A stretch of DNA of 64,000 bases. It comes from Rhypophila decipiens (Eukaryota > Ascomycota > Sordariomycetes > Sordariales > Naviculisporaceae). The translations under genes and the position numbers were made by a program. A model generated the notes under the pieces. That model was not told the DNA's origin, searched no databases, and was given only the letters and a program-made list of their open reading frames with translations. This document shows positions 23,542 through 35,246 of this stretch, one piece after another; position 1 is the stretch's first letter, and the number at the start of each line of letters is the position of its first letter. The stretch covers positions 62,001 through 126,000 of the forward strand of contig MU858147.1 of the NCBI GenBank assembly GCA_033297075.1. The letters run 5' to 3'.

Positions 23542-24695
23542 AAGGAGTCGGGGCGACCATTTATTTCTTTTGTTTTCACGAATGACCTCTCATACCCCAA
23601 ACTTGTCAACATTAATTACGATGATCATCGTGTCCGACCATTTTCCTTTGTTCGATCACTCTGTTTCTGGACCGGAGCATTAGCGACAGCGACATTTCAT
23701 ATCCGTGTTTTCTTTCTCCTGGATAAACCATGAACCAGCGAAATCAGGACTGCAGACATTGTGGGAGAAGGCCAAGAAGAACCAACGACATATTATGATT
23801 ATGGGAGGCATATGGGGTAGTTTTTGGACAGCGGAGTTGGAGTGTGCTCTGTTTGTTGGTTTTCTTTTTGTCTTGTGTGTGTGAGGCAGGTCCTGAGGCT
23901 TCTGGCTGTTGCATTCTCGTTCTTTGCCCATTGCCAGAACGGCAAGGTGGGCTAGCATATATACCCCTTATCGATTCAGTTCTTGACACTCGGCTGGATG
24001 GTCAAAAGATACCCGGGTCATTTTTCTTGTTAATCTACATTTTTTAATACCGATTGGGCTGGAGGATATTTGTCTCTGCGGATGGGGACTGAAAGATACA
24101 CACATCTCACTCATATCGTCGAGAACATGGCACATTTCTACTACGACTCGACCACCAATAATAATTAACTTGCTCACATTAATTTGGGGGTCTGACATGC
24201 AAAACGTGTATTTTCCAACTCGCGGGTCATTAACTGATGCTACCGCAGCAGAGGTGGGTACTATCGTCACTCGGGCCAAGGCGGAGCCGAAGTGGCCGGG
24301 CATTGTCGGGCCGCGGCGGCTTACAGGTGTTTTGCTGGAACTTGGCGTATCGATAAGGATCTGAGCTGGGCTCCAGTGATGAAGCTTTCTTGCACCTTTA
24401 CAGTCTTGCACCAAGCTTCAAAGTCGCCAAACTCGAGGACCACCGATTCATTCTGTTTCAATGCTGCGCCTTTGGCAACATGACAATCATTGATTCCGAA
24501 TAAATTTCTTGTCGAGCTAATCGCAAAACAGTCACCAGAGCATAATTACCGCCCTCTCGCAATGACGATTCCCGTTCGCGCCAAAACCCGCAAAAGAGAC
24601 AAGAAAATGCAGCCGCCTATTAAATTCTATTCCCTTCTTCGCTCTCATTAACTTCCGCCCTTGGGCAAAGCCTCCATTACTCGAATTTATGCCAG
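23542..24695. other. convergent intergenic region
   Basis: Holds the 3' flanks of two convergent genes. No supported open frame; the small ones present lack any family signal. Confidence 0.55.
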
Positions 24696-25912
24696 TCAAC
24701 GCCGTTGCGCCGCCGCCTCTTGCCGCTGAATCTCCTCGCGAAAGACGTTCCTCCCCGACGGCGCAGAAGCCGCGGTCGTCGGTGACCAACTATCCCGATC
24801 CGTGAGCTGGATACCCACAGTGTTGGCTTGCGCGCCTTGCTTGTCATTCGTTGCGCCGAAACTACCCGATCCGACTCTTTGCGCGCGAGATTGTCGCTCC
24901 CCGTACCCTGCACCACCGCCGCCTCCTGTGCTATTTCTCTTTCGACTGAATGCCGGAACGGGAAAGAGACCTGTTTTCTTGTATTTAAAGAAGCAGAAGC
25001 CGCCTAGGGCTATGAGGAGGATCACGACGATTATGGGGACTGCGATTGCTGCTGCGTAGGATTTGTCTGGGCCTTTTGGAGCGTGGTTTGGGACTTGGCT
25101 CTCGAGCATGACGAGAATATTGGGCCCCGGGAGGACTTTGATGTCGTTTGGATTGGTCGTCTCGGTATCTTCGTATACGAGGGATAGAGAGATGTTTTGG
25201 CTGGAAATGTTGTGGTTGGAAGAGGATGTGAGGAAGTCGATGGGGATCGTCCAGGCGTAGAAGCCTACACTGGCGGAAAAGTAGTTTGTTGTGAAGTCTG
25301 TTATGTAGCCCCCGGTGTCGGCGGGGAAGTACTGGGCTTGGAAGGCGATGGAGATGTTTGGCGGGGCGAAGTAGGAGGGCGACCAGGTCACTTTCCAACG
25401 GCACGAAGAGTTAGTATATCCCCGGGGAATGGGGACGGGGCAGCGGGCAAGGGAATACCGTAATAAGTTCGTCCCGGGTGGAGGATGCTTCCTCGTTTGG
25501 GGAGACAAAAGGGCTCGTCGGTGCCTTGGCCGCGGTTGCAGGCCAGGAAGGAGCCGCCTTTATCCGAGGTACTTGTTGCGGTAGCCACGGGGGCTAAGCC
25601 GGTGTAGGTGGAGGCTAGGTCGGGCCGGTCGGTCCCGCCGGGCGAGAGAGTGTAGGTTGCCGTGGAGGTTAGGTCGCCGGGGGGAGCATTGGCGGTTGTG
25701 CGGACGTCGCTGGTGGTGAAGACGGTGGGTGTGATGGTCGTGGCGAGACCGATGGGGTCGACTGTTACCCAGGGCAGGACCGGGTCGGGTGCCGGGTTGC
25801 CGTTTCCACCTCTTCCGGGGCCGCCGGCGGGGATTTGCGGCCCCGGGAGGGCGAATGTGCCGAGGGGAAAGAGGAGCAGGGCCAGACGCCCGAGGGTTGT
25901 TTGTTGGCTCAT
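24696..25912 (-). CDS. type I single-pass membrane glycoprotein, Ser/Thr/Pro-rich ectodomain
   Basis: Two exons, 25912-25459 and 25390-24696, with a 68-base intron (GTATTC donor, ATACTAACTC branch, AAAG acceptor); the join gives 382 residues. Residues about 1-22 are a signal peptide (LALLLFPLGTFALPGP). The ectodomain has a Pro/Gly-rich start, a Thr/Ser-rich stretch, and a probable beta-sandwich-like part around the exon join (YYVTWSPSYF, GFYAWTIPIDFL) with several N-glycosylation sequons. One transmembrane helix lies at about 264-286 (AVPIIVVILLIALGGFCFF), followed by a basic stop-transfer (KYKK) and a cytosolic tail of about 95 residues rich in Gly, Ser and Gln. The layout resembles fungal cell-wall sensor or wall-anchored proteins, but no WSC or other named domain is visible. 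Function unassigned. Confidence 0.82.
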
Positions 25913-27463
25913 TTTCCCTCTCTTTTGCTTTTTCCTCGGGTTCAGTTCTGGCAAAATGGCAACAGCAAGATGACAGAGTAAGAGAGCTCAAGTGAGCTCA
26001 ACTTGAAGGCACCACTTTCTTTTTATCAGGGACCGAGATGCAAAGTTGCGAGGCTGAGAAGAATTGTATTCACAAGGCATAAACATGCAAATGAGGTTCG
26101 TTCGCCAGCGAGGTGCTGAGATCAGCCTGCAGGATAAAGAATATGGAGGGGTCGGTCGGTGATAGTGGGAGGCGGGTGGTAGTCCCTCTCCTTCTCTTGA
26201 CAGGCCCCTCCTCAAGCCAGCCAACTTTCTTACTTGGACGAGTGTTATTGACAAGGTCAGTACCCTAAGGGGGTTGGCATACAGGTCACGATGGTGTGAT
26301 AAGCGGATGGGCGGGAAAGGCTCCCCTTCTACGATAACCGAACCTGGACTTGATCGGAGCAGAGAGATAGGTTGGGGTGGTATCCCGGATGCAGCCCATC
26401 TCCTGGGCTGCTCATGCTTTTGGGCCACCCCTCGAGTGGCCTACATGCCAGCATGCAAGTCTTGGATTGCAGAGAATGGCCATGTCATCTTTTGTTTGGG
26501 AGGCATTTAGAGCTCAGCATCGCCTGTCTCTCTACTCCTGTTCTCTTTACCAACTTCCACCTTGGGCTTGGTCAAACCCAGACACCCAGACTGCCGACCA
26601 TCTTTTCGACCTTTTCGACGTGCATATCGATGCGGGAGAGGCAAGCGGGGCATGCTCCAATCACCAGGCCCCTTGTGTGTTAGCAGACAACCAATTCCGT
26701 CAGGTCTGCTGTATCTGATTGGTCGATGGTCGCGATGCTTGAGTTGTTTGTGCGGGGCAGCCACAGTTTGGTGGGATGGCGAGAAGGATGGTGAGCTAAA
26801 CAACTTCCATTACCACCCTCAACTTGGATCGTGTCCATAAGCTGCAGCTCTGTCCAAGACTATTGGACTCTCGCCCGTCTTTTCAGATCCCGAGAAACAT
26901 GAATGAGAGGACAATCATGCATTTTTGGGGGTACAAAGGGCCAAGACAGGCTACTCATCGACGTCAGTTTGTCATGATGGTATCAGGTCTGCATTGCGGA
27001 TTGGCTGGTTGATGCAAGTTGCCCACCCATTCTCATTCTCCATATCCTTATCGTGGGTTATGTCCAATAAGGTTGGCGATGCCTCGCTTCGGGGGTTGCA
27101 TTGCTCTCTCTTTGGCGTATCCCGTAGTGTCATTTTCCTCGAGATGTGCTGCTGGGGACAGAGGCCCCGTTACCGTCCTTCCGGTTCGGGAAGCCCTTTA
27201 GGATCGTCAGGCCCCACTTCTAACTGCAGTACTGGGCTTTGCTGTGAGGTTGTGATACAGCCAGGTCGATAGCGCCCCCTTCCTGGGGTGTTGGTATATT
27301 GAAGTGGGATTTGTTGTTCCCCCCGGTTCTTTTTGCTCTGCCCTACCGATATCAGCATCCCAGTCTGTCGGGATCTGTCAGTCTGTATATCTCTTCATAC
27401 GGTCAAAGAATCCATCTCTACCTCACAAACGATAAGTATCGGTGTGTCATCGACTTGTGAAAG
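25913..27463. other. divergent promoter region of about 1.55 kb
   Basis: Lies between two divergent genes, the membrane glycoprotein (minus) and the AA12-like dehydrogenase (plus). Open frames here overlap on both strands and have no recognised content. No gene seen. Confidence 0.5.
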
Positions 27464-29330
27464 ATGAAGAAGACGACCAGAACTGCTGCCTTTGCAGCCG
27501 GCCTGTCTGCCTCTGCGGTAGTCGCCCAGGGCACGACTTGTCCCAGCATCCTCACACCAAACTACAACACGCCGACCGTAGCTGCCGGATGGCAGGCCCA
27601 GCTTGTCGTCGGCGGCTTGATCAAGCCCCGCAGTCTCGAGTTTGACGATACCGGCGCATTGATGGTCGTCGAGAGCGGCAAAGGCGTGACAAGACATACC
27701 TTTATCGACAATGGGGGGACCTGTTTGACGCTGGAGAAGTCGGATATTCTCATTGACGAGCCAAGCGTATGCAACTTACATCTCTCATTTCACATTCCTC
27801 AAGTAGACAACTGACTGATACACAACAAATCTAGCTCAACCACGGCCTGGCAATCGACCCCAACGGGCGCATCATCTACGCCTCCTCAGCCGAGTCGGTA
27901 TACCGCTACGAGTTCAACGCGCGAACAAGCAGCGTAGGATCGAACCCGCCCCTCGTCCTCGTCAACAAAATGAGCAACAACGACCTCGTCACACGCACCT
28001 TGCTCATGTCCAAAAAGCAGCGCGGCACGCTGCTCGTCTCGCGCGGTGTCCCCGACGGGGACGAACTCCGCGCCGAGACCCTCTCCAACGGGCTCTCCCA
28101 AATCCGGGCATTTGACCTCAGCAATCTCACAGCTAGAACCTCAACCGCCTACACGTACAACTTCAACACCGAAGGGCAGGTTCTCGGCTGGGGACTGCGG
28201 AATTCTGTGGGAATGGCGGAACACCCTGTTACTGGGGGGGTCTTTGCAGTGGAGAACAGTATGGACGGTGTGACGAGGAATGGACAGGATATTCACGAGA
28301 ATAACCCCGCCGAAGAGCTGAATTACCTTGGTGTGCTGGGGCAGTCGGAGTTTGCTGGCAAGAATTATGGGTTTCCGTCGTGTTTTGCTGTTTGGGAGTT
28401 GGATGAGATTCCGGAGAATGAAGGGTTAAAGGTTGGTGATCAGTTTGGGGTTGATGAGGATCAGATTACGGATGAGGTGTGTAATGATGAGAGCAAGTAT
28501 GAGAAGCCGCGGTTGGTCATGCCGGCTCACTGGGCGCCGTTGGATATCAAGTTTGATGATAAGGGGGAGATGGCCTATATTAGTTTTCATGGGAGCTGTG
28601 AGTACTTCTTTCTTTTATCCTTTCCGACTGTCTCTCTTTTCATGTTGCAAGTGGACCGGACAAGGGGTTTCTTTCATTATCGCCCTCTGGAGCCGTGTTC
28701 CTACATGACTGTCATGATGTTACGGACGGGAAGGGAGCTTCTCTTCGTGGAGACTGCATGTCGTCCATGCCTTTCTCGTCTCTTGCCTGGCCTTCTTCAT
28801 GTCGTTCACAGGCGCCGGTCTCTTCTTACCTGCCCACTTGACCCGCTACATTCTCCTTAACGAACTTCACATCCTGTATCACATTTACCCTCTTATCTGC
28901 ACCAGCCAACCCAGCCCAGCCTGATATAACAATAACTAACCGCCGCTCTCTCAAAGTCAACAAAAAGTCCCCAGCAGGCTACCGAGTCTCGGCAATCCCC
29001 TTCGACTCTGCCAAAGGTCAACCTAAAGCCTCAGTGGCAGATTCTCACTCCCCCGACGCAATGATCGATATCATGACCAACCCGGATAACACCGTCTGTC
29101 CCGGGAATTGCTTCCGTCCTGCCGGGCTAGCTTTTGACTCGGCGGGCAGGTTGTGGATGAGCAGTGATACCACTGGTGAAATCTTTGTTTTGACCAAGAC
29201 GGATGATGCTGGAGCGGGCGTGTTTGTTTTGCCTGAGGGGCATAAGGGGACGAATGCTGCTCAGAAGTTGAACTTGGGATGGGGGATGTATGCTGGCTTG
29301 GTTGTTGCTGGATTTTTGGCGCTGTTTTAG
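27464..29330 (+). CDS. secreted GPI-anchored L-sorbosone/pyranose dehydrogenase-like protein (AA12-type)
   Basis: Three exons: 27464-27766, 27835-28597 and 28957-29330 (479 residues). Intron 1 is 68 bases; intron 2 is long (359 bases, GTGAGT...CAAAG). Residues about 1-22 form a signal peptide. The body has six-bladed beta-propeller features of the soluble PQQ-dependent glucose/sorbosone dehydrogenase fold: KPRSLEFDDTGALMVVE, LNHGLAIDPNGRIIYAS, GWGLRNSVGMAEHP, WAPLDIKFDDKGEMAYISFH joined across the intron to GS, and FRPAGLAFDSAGRLWMSSD. The C-terminus (GTNAAQKLNLGWGM plus a hydrophobic tail ending LALF) is a GPI-anchor signal. Fungal AA12 enzymes oxidise sugars using PQQ and can feed electrons to other redox enzymes. 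The internal boundary of intron 2 is the least certain point. Substrate unknown. Confidence 0.87.
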
Positions 29331-29567
29331 GTTTGATGTTGGTGCTGGTTGTAAGTGCTCTCGGAGGCTGGTAGGTTTGAGAAATGTTGATGATACTGGG
29401 TTTCTCGCAAAGCAAATAACACTGAAGGGGAAAATGTGTGTTTAGTTCTGTGCCGCTGAGCTGCTATACCATAGATATATCATGATTACATATGAATCTG
29501 ATGTTTCTTTCCTCGGCGGTTTATGTCTGAAAAGCCCCATTTCCATATTCCTCCACCTCAGAGCCAA

Positions 29568-30545
29568 TCACCTCAGCTCACTTGCCAATCCCCGAATAGC
29601 CCTCTGCTCCTCTGGCCGGAGCACAATACCAAAGTGCTTGTCCAAAGCTTTCGCCCGATCATCTTCCGTCTTGAGCTCGGCAAGTAGCTCCGTCTGGGAG
29701 GATTCCACTCCACTTTCTGATACCCTGAACCGTTTCTTCACCGTGTCCTTGAACAGAATAACTACAGATGTAATTCCGTTCTTCTCAAAATTCAGCTGGG
29801 TCCGAATACACATGACCGACTGGACAAAGAAGCTCTGCGGCGTGGTGCTCATTCGCAGGTTTATCACCTCAAAGTCTGCGGGGAAGAACTCAATCTCGAC
29901 GAACGAGTATCTATCTGTCCAGGGGGCATCTTTCGTTTCCTGGGTGGAGTAGACCCAGACTCGTTGGCTAGGGTCTGTGTGCTCTTCGAGGCTTTTGTAC
30001 TGAAGACGTGCCTGAGCTGGGCCGATGAGCGGGATCATGTGATTGTCCTCGAGGAGTACAGGTTGAAGGGGACCGTCTGCGCCAAAACCAACATCGACGA
30101 GGTAGCGCTTGTTGTTGATGGTAACTAGGTTGACCATGTGATCCCTTTCTCAAGTCAGCATTTACTATACCTGGAGAGAGAAAGAGAGAAGAGGGTAGAC
30201 TCACCATCCCTTGTACCCCAGCGCAGGCGACTTGACCCTCCCGCCCACACCAATGAGAAAGAAGCCTAAACTGCGCAAGACAGCGCCAAAGAAGGTGTTG
30301 ACCTCCATGCAGTACCCTCCTTGTCCATTTCGAACAACCTTTTGAAACAGGTCTTCCGGGTCGATTGAGATGATTCGGTGCTTGGAGTAGTGCAGGCTCA
30401 GGCTCTCAAACGGCACCGCGGCCATGTGGTACATCTGCAGCTCTGTGAGAAAGTGTAGGGGATCCGTGGACAGTTTGTCATATTGTGGTGAGTATCTGAT
30501 TCTCTGAAAATATTGAGTGAGTTGATCTTTGGTGTAGGTGGCCAT
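29568..30545 (-). CDS. arylamine N-acetyltransferase
   Basis: Two exons, 30545-30205 and 30144-29568, with a 60-base intron (GTGAGT...GAAAG) that restores the conserved GW-DHM junction; 305 residues. The catalytic triad is visible: C79 in GQGGYCMEVN, H116 in WDHMVNL and D131 in YLVDVGFG, with the spacing usual for the family (about 37 and 15 residues). The enzyme transfers an acetyl or malonyl group from CoA to aromatic amines in the cytosol. Some fungal members inactivate plant-derived 2-aminophenol type compounds, so a role in detoxifying host or soil chemicals is plausible. It is convergent with the AA12-like gene, leaving a 237-base gap. Confidence 0.93.
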
Positions 30546-31054
30546 TCTGCCTGCCCGGAGTTGGCCGAGTGAGCTTGTTTCTTGTTGATGTTATTTCTTT
30601 GCAGGTTAGATCTTTGAGTCGATGTTGAAATGACCTTGGTCAAGTCACTGGCAAGACCATGTAACCCTCGGCGATAGGCGATTCGATCTTTGTACCCTCT
30701 CGTTGTCCGATCCCAGCGCATGTCGCGACAAGAGATGAAGCAGAGGTTTCCCCTCATCGGGATTTCTTGGCCAGTCGCGCGTCTGCTCTCCACTTTCATA
30801 GCCAAAGAAAATGCAACCAATCCTCTTCGCGCCCATTTGTTCATCTAACTTGTTCATCCAAGATGTATCCAGTATGCCGACCAGGTTCGTTTGTTGTAGA
30901 TACTTGCTGGTGCTCGTCGGAATGCCATCAAGACCACAACAATGAGGGCCAGACGGATTGCTATGTAAAATCCGCCAACAATCACGAGAAAAAATCCTGG
31001 ATATCACCCTCCAAAAAGTCTATGATCAAGACGGAAGATATAGCTACCCCGAGG
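30546..31054. other. intergenic region
   Basis: Upstream region of the acetyltransferase gene. Overlapping minus-strand frames at 30398-31007 are out of register with each other and have no recognised content. No gene seen. Confidence 0.5.
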
Positions 31055-31700
31055 CTAAATGTCAAGATTGAACAAACACGCCATATCCTGGGGACATCGG
31101 AACCAGGCGATAAACATGACGAGTCCGCAAAACGCATGGGCAACGGTGAGGTCTTCAAGGAGAGTAACGGAAAGATTTGATCTTAGCCGGTATGCCACAT
31201 TAACCATGAACCAAATGGTTTGAGAGATAGAAATCGCTTTAAGAAGTCCACTGCTTTTGCTTCTGTCATCGATCTCGGCGTCGGTCGGGAAATCGTGGAA
31301 ATTCAAGCGGCCAGCAGTCGCCAAACTGACGAGCTTGTCCTCAGATATCCGGGATTTGGAGTCCTCTTTCTCCCACAGACCCTTAATCGCCTCTAGCAAA
31401 AATGACTGTTTGAGGCTGAACTGCTCCCATCCTGGTAATTTCCGCACATCTCTTCGAAGCTTTTGGGCAGTATGCAAATCGGCAATGGCCCCCCGCAGCC
31501 CCTGCCTCGGGCATCAAGAAATAAAATAAACAATCAGTAATCTTTTCTGTGGATAACCAAGATCCTTTTGAATCAGGCTCCAAAGAACGAGGGTGACACG
31601 CCACCCAGATGACCAGAAAGAGGGTCGAGAAACAGCTCCAAAGAATGCCGATGGTCCCTCGTCCACAGTTGGGTTCGGGGACAAACTCAACCATTTCCAT
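31055..31700 (-). pseudogene. fungal multi-pass membrane protein remnant (RGT-motif family)
   Basis: Two overlapping frames together match a widespread fungal membrane-protein family of unknown function. The upstream frame (from the Met at 31700) has the hallmark FVPEPNCGRGTIGILWSC followed by a helix (FSTLFLVIWVACHP). The downstream frame has the family's C-terminal signature (DDRSKSSGLLKAISISQTIW, then EDLTVAHAFCGLVMFIAWF). The frames meet at a run of six C (31489-31494); five C would join them as one coherent sequence. The protein also stops soon after the last helix, where relatives usually continue. It is therefore either a pseudogene or a functional gene with a homopolymer sequencing error. 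No biochemical role is known to me for this family. Confidence 0.6.
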
Positions 31701-32185
31701 TGTCTTGGGCGGGATGGTGAAGCAGTGGTTCGAAATTGGAGGGGTACGGATGGAAGAGTAGCTGGAACTGGAGAAAAGAGAGAAATAATTCCAAGGTGGG
31801 GGACATGGTTACTTATATGCTCCATTGTCAGTCGTCATTATGGTGGCAGTGTATGCATGAATGGCTGGCCATTCAGTGAAGCCCTATCGAGAACTTCATG
31901 GGGCAGTGAAAATGTGGCTGCATGAGCTGAACCACCATCACAAGCGCCCGATTTGCCTGGGTTGAATCACCATTACGGACACACAAACAGCCGTTGATGG
32001 TTGCCAGCCACATCCAAAGTACCGTATTCCAGGGGCGTTAGCCGCCTCAGGGATAGTCAACAAATAGAGTGTGTTCTGAGTGAACGTGTTGACTTTCAGA
32101 ACTGTTAAAAACATATGGCGTGGATTATCACTAATACGCAGGACACTCGCATGCTAGCTGCAGATTACTCGTTTAATTCCAAATA
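31701..32185. other. intergenic region
   Basis: AT-balanced DNA upstream of the broken membrane-protein gene. No supported open frame or repeat seen. Confidence 0.45.
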
Positions 32186-32560
32186 TTAAGTCTGCATCTC
32201 CATTCCCGATTTAAATAAGACCCTAAGAGTGATGCCGTTACACTCCAAACCCGGTGTTCCTCCCCCTATGAATATCTCACCGCTACACGCGTTGATGTAC
32301 GTTATTCCTCCACTGGTGATGCCGCCCAACTCTCCCGTGTCACTGAGGACAAGACGGTCGACAGCAGAATATCCTGCCGCGACGGCAGTCGCTGTGGTGG
32401 CAAAGACGAAGCGGCCGCCAAAGGGCCAAGTAGAAGTTGTGCTGATCGTTTCATGGATTGTCGAGGTTGATGTCTCTACTGGAAGGGCAACTAAAGGAAA
32501 CGGTGCTGACAGCGTTGATGCATGAGCATGCCGAGATAGACGCTAAGCTGAGCCGGTGCA
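32186..32560 (-). pseudogene. coding-like remnant of a possible small secreted protein
   Basis: A minus-strand frame ending at the TAA at 32188-32186 reads as plausible protein: Ser/Thr-rich (TSTSTIHETISTTSTWPFG), then RFVFATTATAVAAGYSAV and a Gly-rich end (GGITSGGITYINACSGEIF). The same frame continues upstream beyond a TAG near 32550 into a Ser/Pro-rich stretch, while the only nearby Met with a hydrophobic leader (32663) lies in another frame. No Met starts the coding-like frame. It may be a decayed secreted-protein gene or an unrecognised spliced gene. Low confidence. Confidence 0.3.
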
Positions 32561-32663
32561 AGGAGGAGGCGTTGATAAAGACGATATGGTTGTGGATGCG
32601 AGCGGGAGAGCCGATGATGACCACAATGAGGGCAAGAGTCTCAAGGAGGAACGAGGCCTGCAT

Positions 32664-33450
32664 GCGCCTCGCTTTTTTTTCTTCTTGTTGTGCTTGTTCA
32701 CATCTCTATTTTTGAACTATAGCGATAGCTGCGATACAACTTTCCACTGGGCAATTTTTGTTACAGTTTTCCGCGCTAGGTAGGTAGATTACTGTATAAT
32801 ATCAGTTGCCCTCGATGTCAAATTATGTGCTGGGATCAAAAATGGCCAGATCCTGCAATGTCAAATATGATACCATGCTCAAACTTTTTGAGTATCGTCA
32901 ACTTACAGTACGGTAGCAGTAACCGGGTCATCATAAGGGCCCTGTCTCAAAGAGTTTCCGGTTAGGGTAGACGGAAGGTTACTAATTCACCCGAGCTACC
33001 ATCTTTCTCGTTCCAATTCTGCTCTGAAAAGTGTGCCTGATATGTCACTCGTGCAGATCCCAACGAAGGCGCATCTTGGCACACCGAAACTCGATACCAC
33101 ACAATTCTCTCTTTTGGGCTTCGGACCGCGCTTCGTATACAATATCAGCCGGAACTAGATGCCCGATGCCCTCCTGGAGCCGGGATACGACGTTCAATAC
33201 ACCTGTCTCTGGGGACCCGGGTATTTGACCAAAATTTGCGTCGGCTGGAATGTGCTGCTGCTATTTATACCTGCGCCTAGCAACCGCTAAACTCTGTTCC
33301 GACGTCAACGTTTCCACCCTTAAATAGCCAGTCAGCATCTTAAATCATCCTTATTTCCACCCCAGTTAGCTCACTTACCAGCAAGTGAAAAGACATCAAT
33401 CCCGCCCATCAAACAAGAGGAGCCAAACACAGATACACGAAAGCTTCAAA
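32664..33450. other. intergenic region, promoter of the Cys-rich secreted protein
   Basis: No gene seen. The last 200 bases upstream of 33451 are the likely promoter and 5' leader and contain a TATA-like element at 33262-33269. Confidence 0.45.
33262..33269 (+). promoter_or_regulatory. TATA-like element upstream of the Cys-rich secreted protein gene
   Basis: TATTTATA lies about 180 bases before the start codon at 33451. Position and strand fit a core promoter with a moderate leader; no transcript evidence is available. Confidence 0.3.
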
Positions 33451-33927
33451 ATGAAGCTCAACTTCCTACCCATCCTCCTCCTCGCCCAGGGAATCCTTGC
33501 CCTCCCTGGTACAACCAGCAGCAGCGACTCAGCTCTCCAAACGCCTCCCGCCCGCAAGTCACCCAAGAACTGCGGCGGACACACCCCGGAACCAAACCCC
33601 TGCCCAAAAGGCGAAATCTGCGCACCGACCCAACCCCCCGGGACAGCAGACTTCCCGGGCACCTGTGTATTCCAGCCATGCGGCGGCAAGCCCAACAACG
33701 GAATATGTCCGCTCGGCTTGGTCTGCGTGTATAGTCCTACCGAGCAGAGGACCGACCAGCCGGGCCGATGTCTCGCTGCGGTGCTTACTTGCGGCGAGAA
33801 GGGGGGTATGAATCGGGGATCGACGAAATGCGCGGGCGGGTGGACTTGTTTGAAGGATCCCAAGATTGATTTCGAGTATCAGGCTGAGTTTAAGGGGGCT
33901 GGGATTTGCGTGCCGCCGCAGTTTTAG
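33451..33927 (+). CDS. cysteine-rich small secreted protein (158 aa), effector-like
   Basis: Intronless. Residues 1-18 form a signal peptide (MKLNFLPILLLAQGILAL). The mature protein has twelve cysteines spaced in repeated short units (NCGGHTPEPNPCPKGEIC, PCGGKPNNGICPLGLVC, TKCAGGWTCL), most likely six disulfides. No transmembrane helix or GPI signal is present. Size, secretion and cysteine content are those of fungal effectors or extracellular defence proteins; no named domain is recognised. The Met at 33451 was preferred over an in-frame Met at 33385 because it starts directly at the signal peptide and has an AAAATG context. Confidence 0.85.
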   Translation: MKLNFLPILLLAQGILALPGTTSSSDSALQTPPARKSPKNCGGHTPEPNPCPKGEICAPTQPPGTADFPGTCVFQPCGGKPNNGICPLGLVCVYSPTEQRTDQPGRCLAAVLTCGEKGGMNRGSTKCAGGWTCLKDPKIDFEYQAEFKGAGICVPPQF

Positions 33928-35246
33928 GTCTGGATGGGAAAGAGATGTTAGCGCTTGGGAGACTTGGAATGGAGATTAAGGGAAGAGATGGTAGGGTACG
34001 TTGGTCTGGGAGATTGTGCGAGTGGAAAGATTGGAAAAGGAGGGCGTCTCGAGGGATTATTTGCTAGCTGCTTGAAGGAGTCGTTTGGCAATAACGATGC
34101 TGCTTGTCGAGCTGTGGGAGCTTGTGTTTCGTTTTGCGAGACCTGGCGATCGTTATGGCATGCGAATTTGTGGCCTTGTACCAGATAACCAGCTTGACAC
34201 TGGGCAAGAAAAGAAATACGCTAGTTGTTCATTTGACCCCAGTTTCCCAGGACTCGCGAGGAAGGAGCCCTAGTCTAGTTGCAGTTTGATGTTTATTTTT
34301 TATATTATTGTAGTTTAGCGCCCGAAGCTTGCTTTGCGACAAGGCAACTCAGTCAAGGAGTTGGCATGTCATATTACAAGTACTTCATATCTTTGAAATA
34401 AATCTCGAGGAGCCCTTATCTTGCATTAGGGGTGGATCTTCGAGAACGCTCGTACCTGGTCGAATCGAGGGGCAGTAAAAAATACAGCTATGGCTCCCGT
34501 CCAGACGCGCCAGACAGTAACGGCGTAATTCATGTTTCCCCTCTCCACACCGCCCTCGATTGGATTTCCATCCCACCCATCCGTGCTAGCTTTCCAGACC
34601 TCCAGAACCTTTGACGTCAGGGCTCCCACAACACCACCCGGCCAGCCCACTACCGACCACTCGAGTGCAAACGTTTTCTCTGGCTTATTTCTTGCGTCTC
34701 TTTCTACATTCCAGCGTACCTCCATCCTTTCCTGTACACCATAGCAAGCAGAATTCTTTCAACGACATTCTTACAACAATTTGCCTTCCGACCCCTTTCT
34801 ATCGACCTGTCGTTACGACAAACTCCAAGACCACGCTCGGCCTCCAAGTCCTCAAGGCTTCTCGTCTCGGACTCCTAATCCAGATTTGCCTTGCCTCCCA
34901 CTCAGGACTCACGTCCAGCCATCTCCTTTGAAAATCAAAGTAAGTATTGAGTCCGACTATCGTCTATCCAACGTGGAGGACAACAGACAGACAGAAAATA
35001 GAGCCAAGCGCCGAGCGGCCTCATGTGTTTGTTTGGTGGACGAAGTCACAAGCCCTGCTGGCTTGAAGGAAAGAGGCCGTCAAACTGGTGGCCCCTTTCC
35101 TTTCAAACTGGCTAGCACAATGCTCAACCACGAAACCCGAACCACCACGATGCTCTCCAATGTGGCGAGACAGACCCAGAAAGAATCGCGCCACATTCTC
35201 TTCATCATTCATCCTTTTATTCAAGTAACTCACCTTTGCGCAGAAA
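33928..35246. other. intergenic region and 5' leader of the coiled-coil gene
   Basis: The first part is the 3' flank of the Cys-rich gene. The second part (from about 34.6 kb) is pyrimidine-rich and looks like the promoter and leader of the gene starting at 35247, including a probable leader intron. No gene seen. Confidence 0.5.
34940..35243 (+). other. probable 5'-UTR intron (304 bases)
   Basis: A perfect donor (AAAGTAAGT at 34938-34945) lies upstream and a strong acceptor (TTTGCGCAG ending 35243) sits three bases before the ATG at 35247. The enclosed sequence has no coding signal. Splicing would place the start codon right after the junction. Confidence 0.55.

Noticed and set aside
29071..29415. 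114-codon minus-strand frame over the AA12-like gene's last exon
   Set aside because: Shadow of the real plus-strand exon, which has family motifs and a GPI signal.
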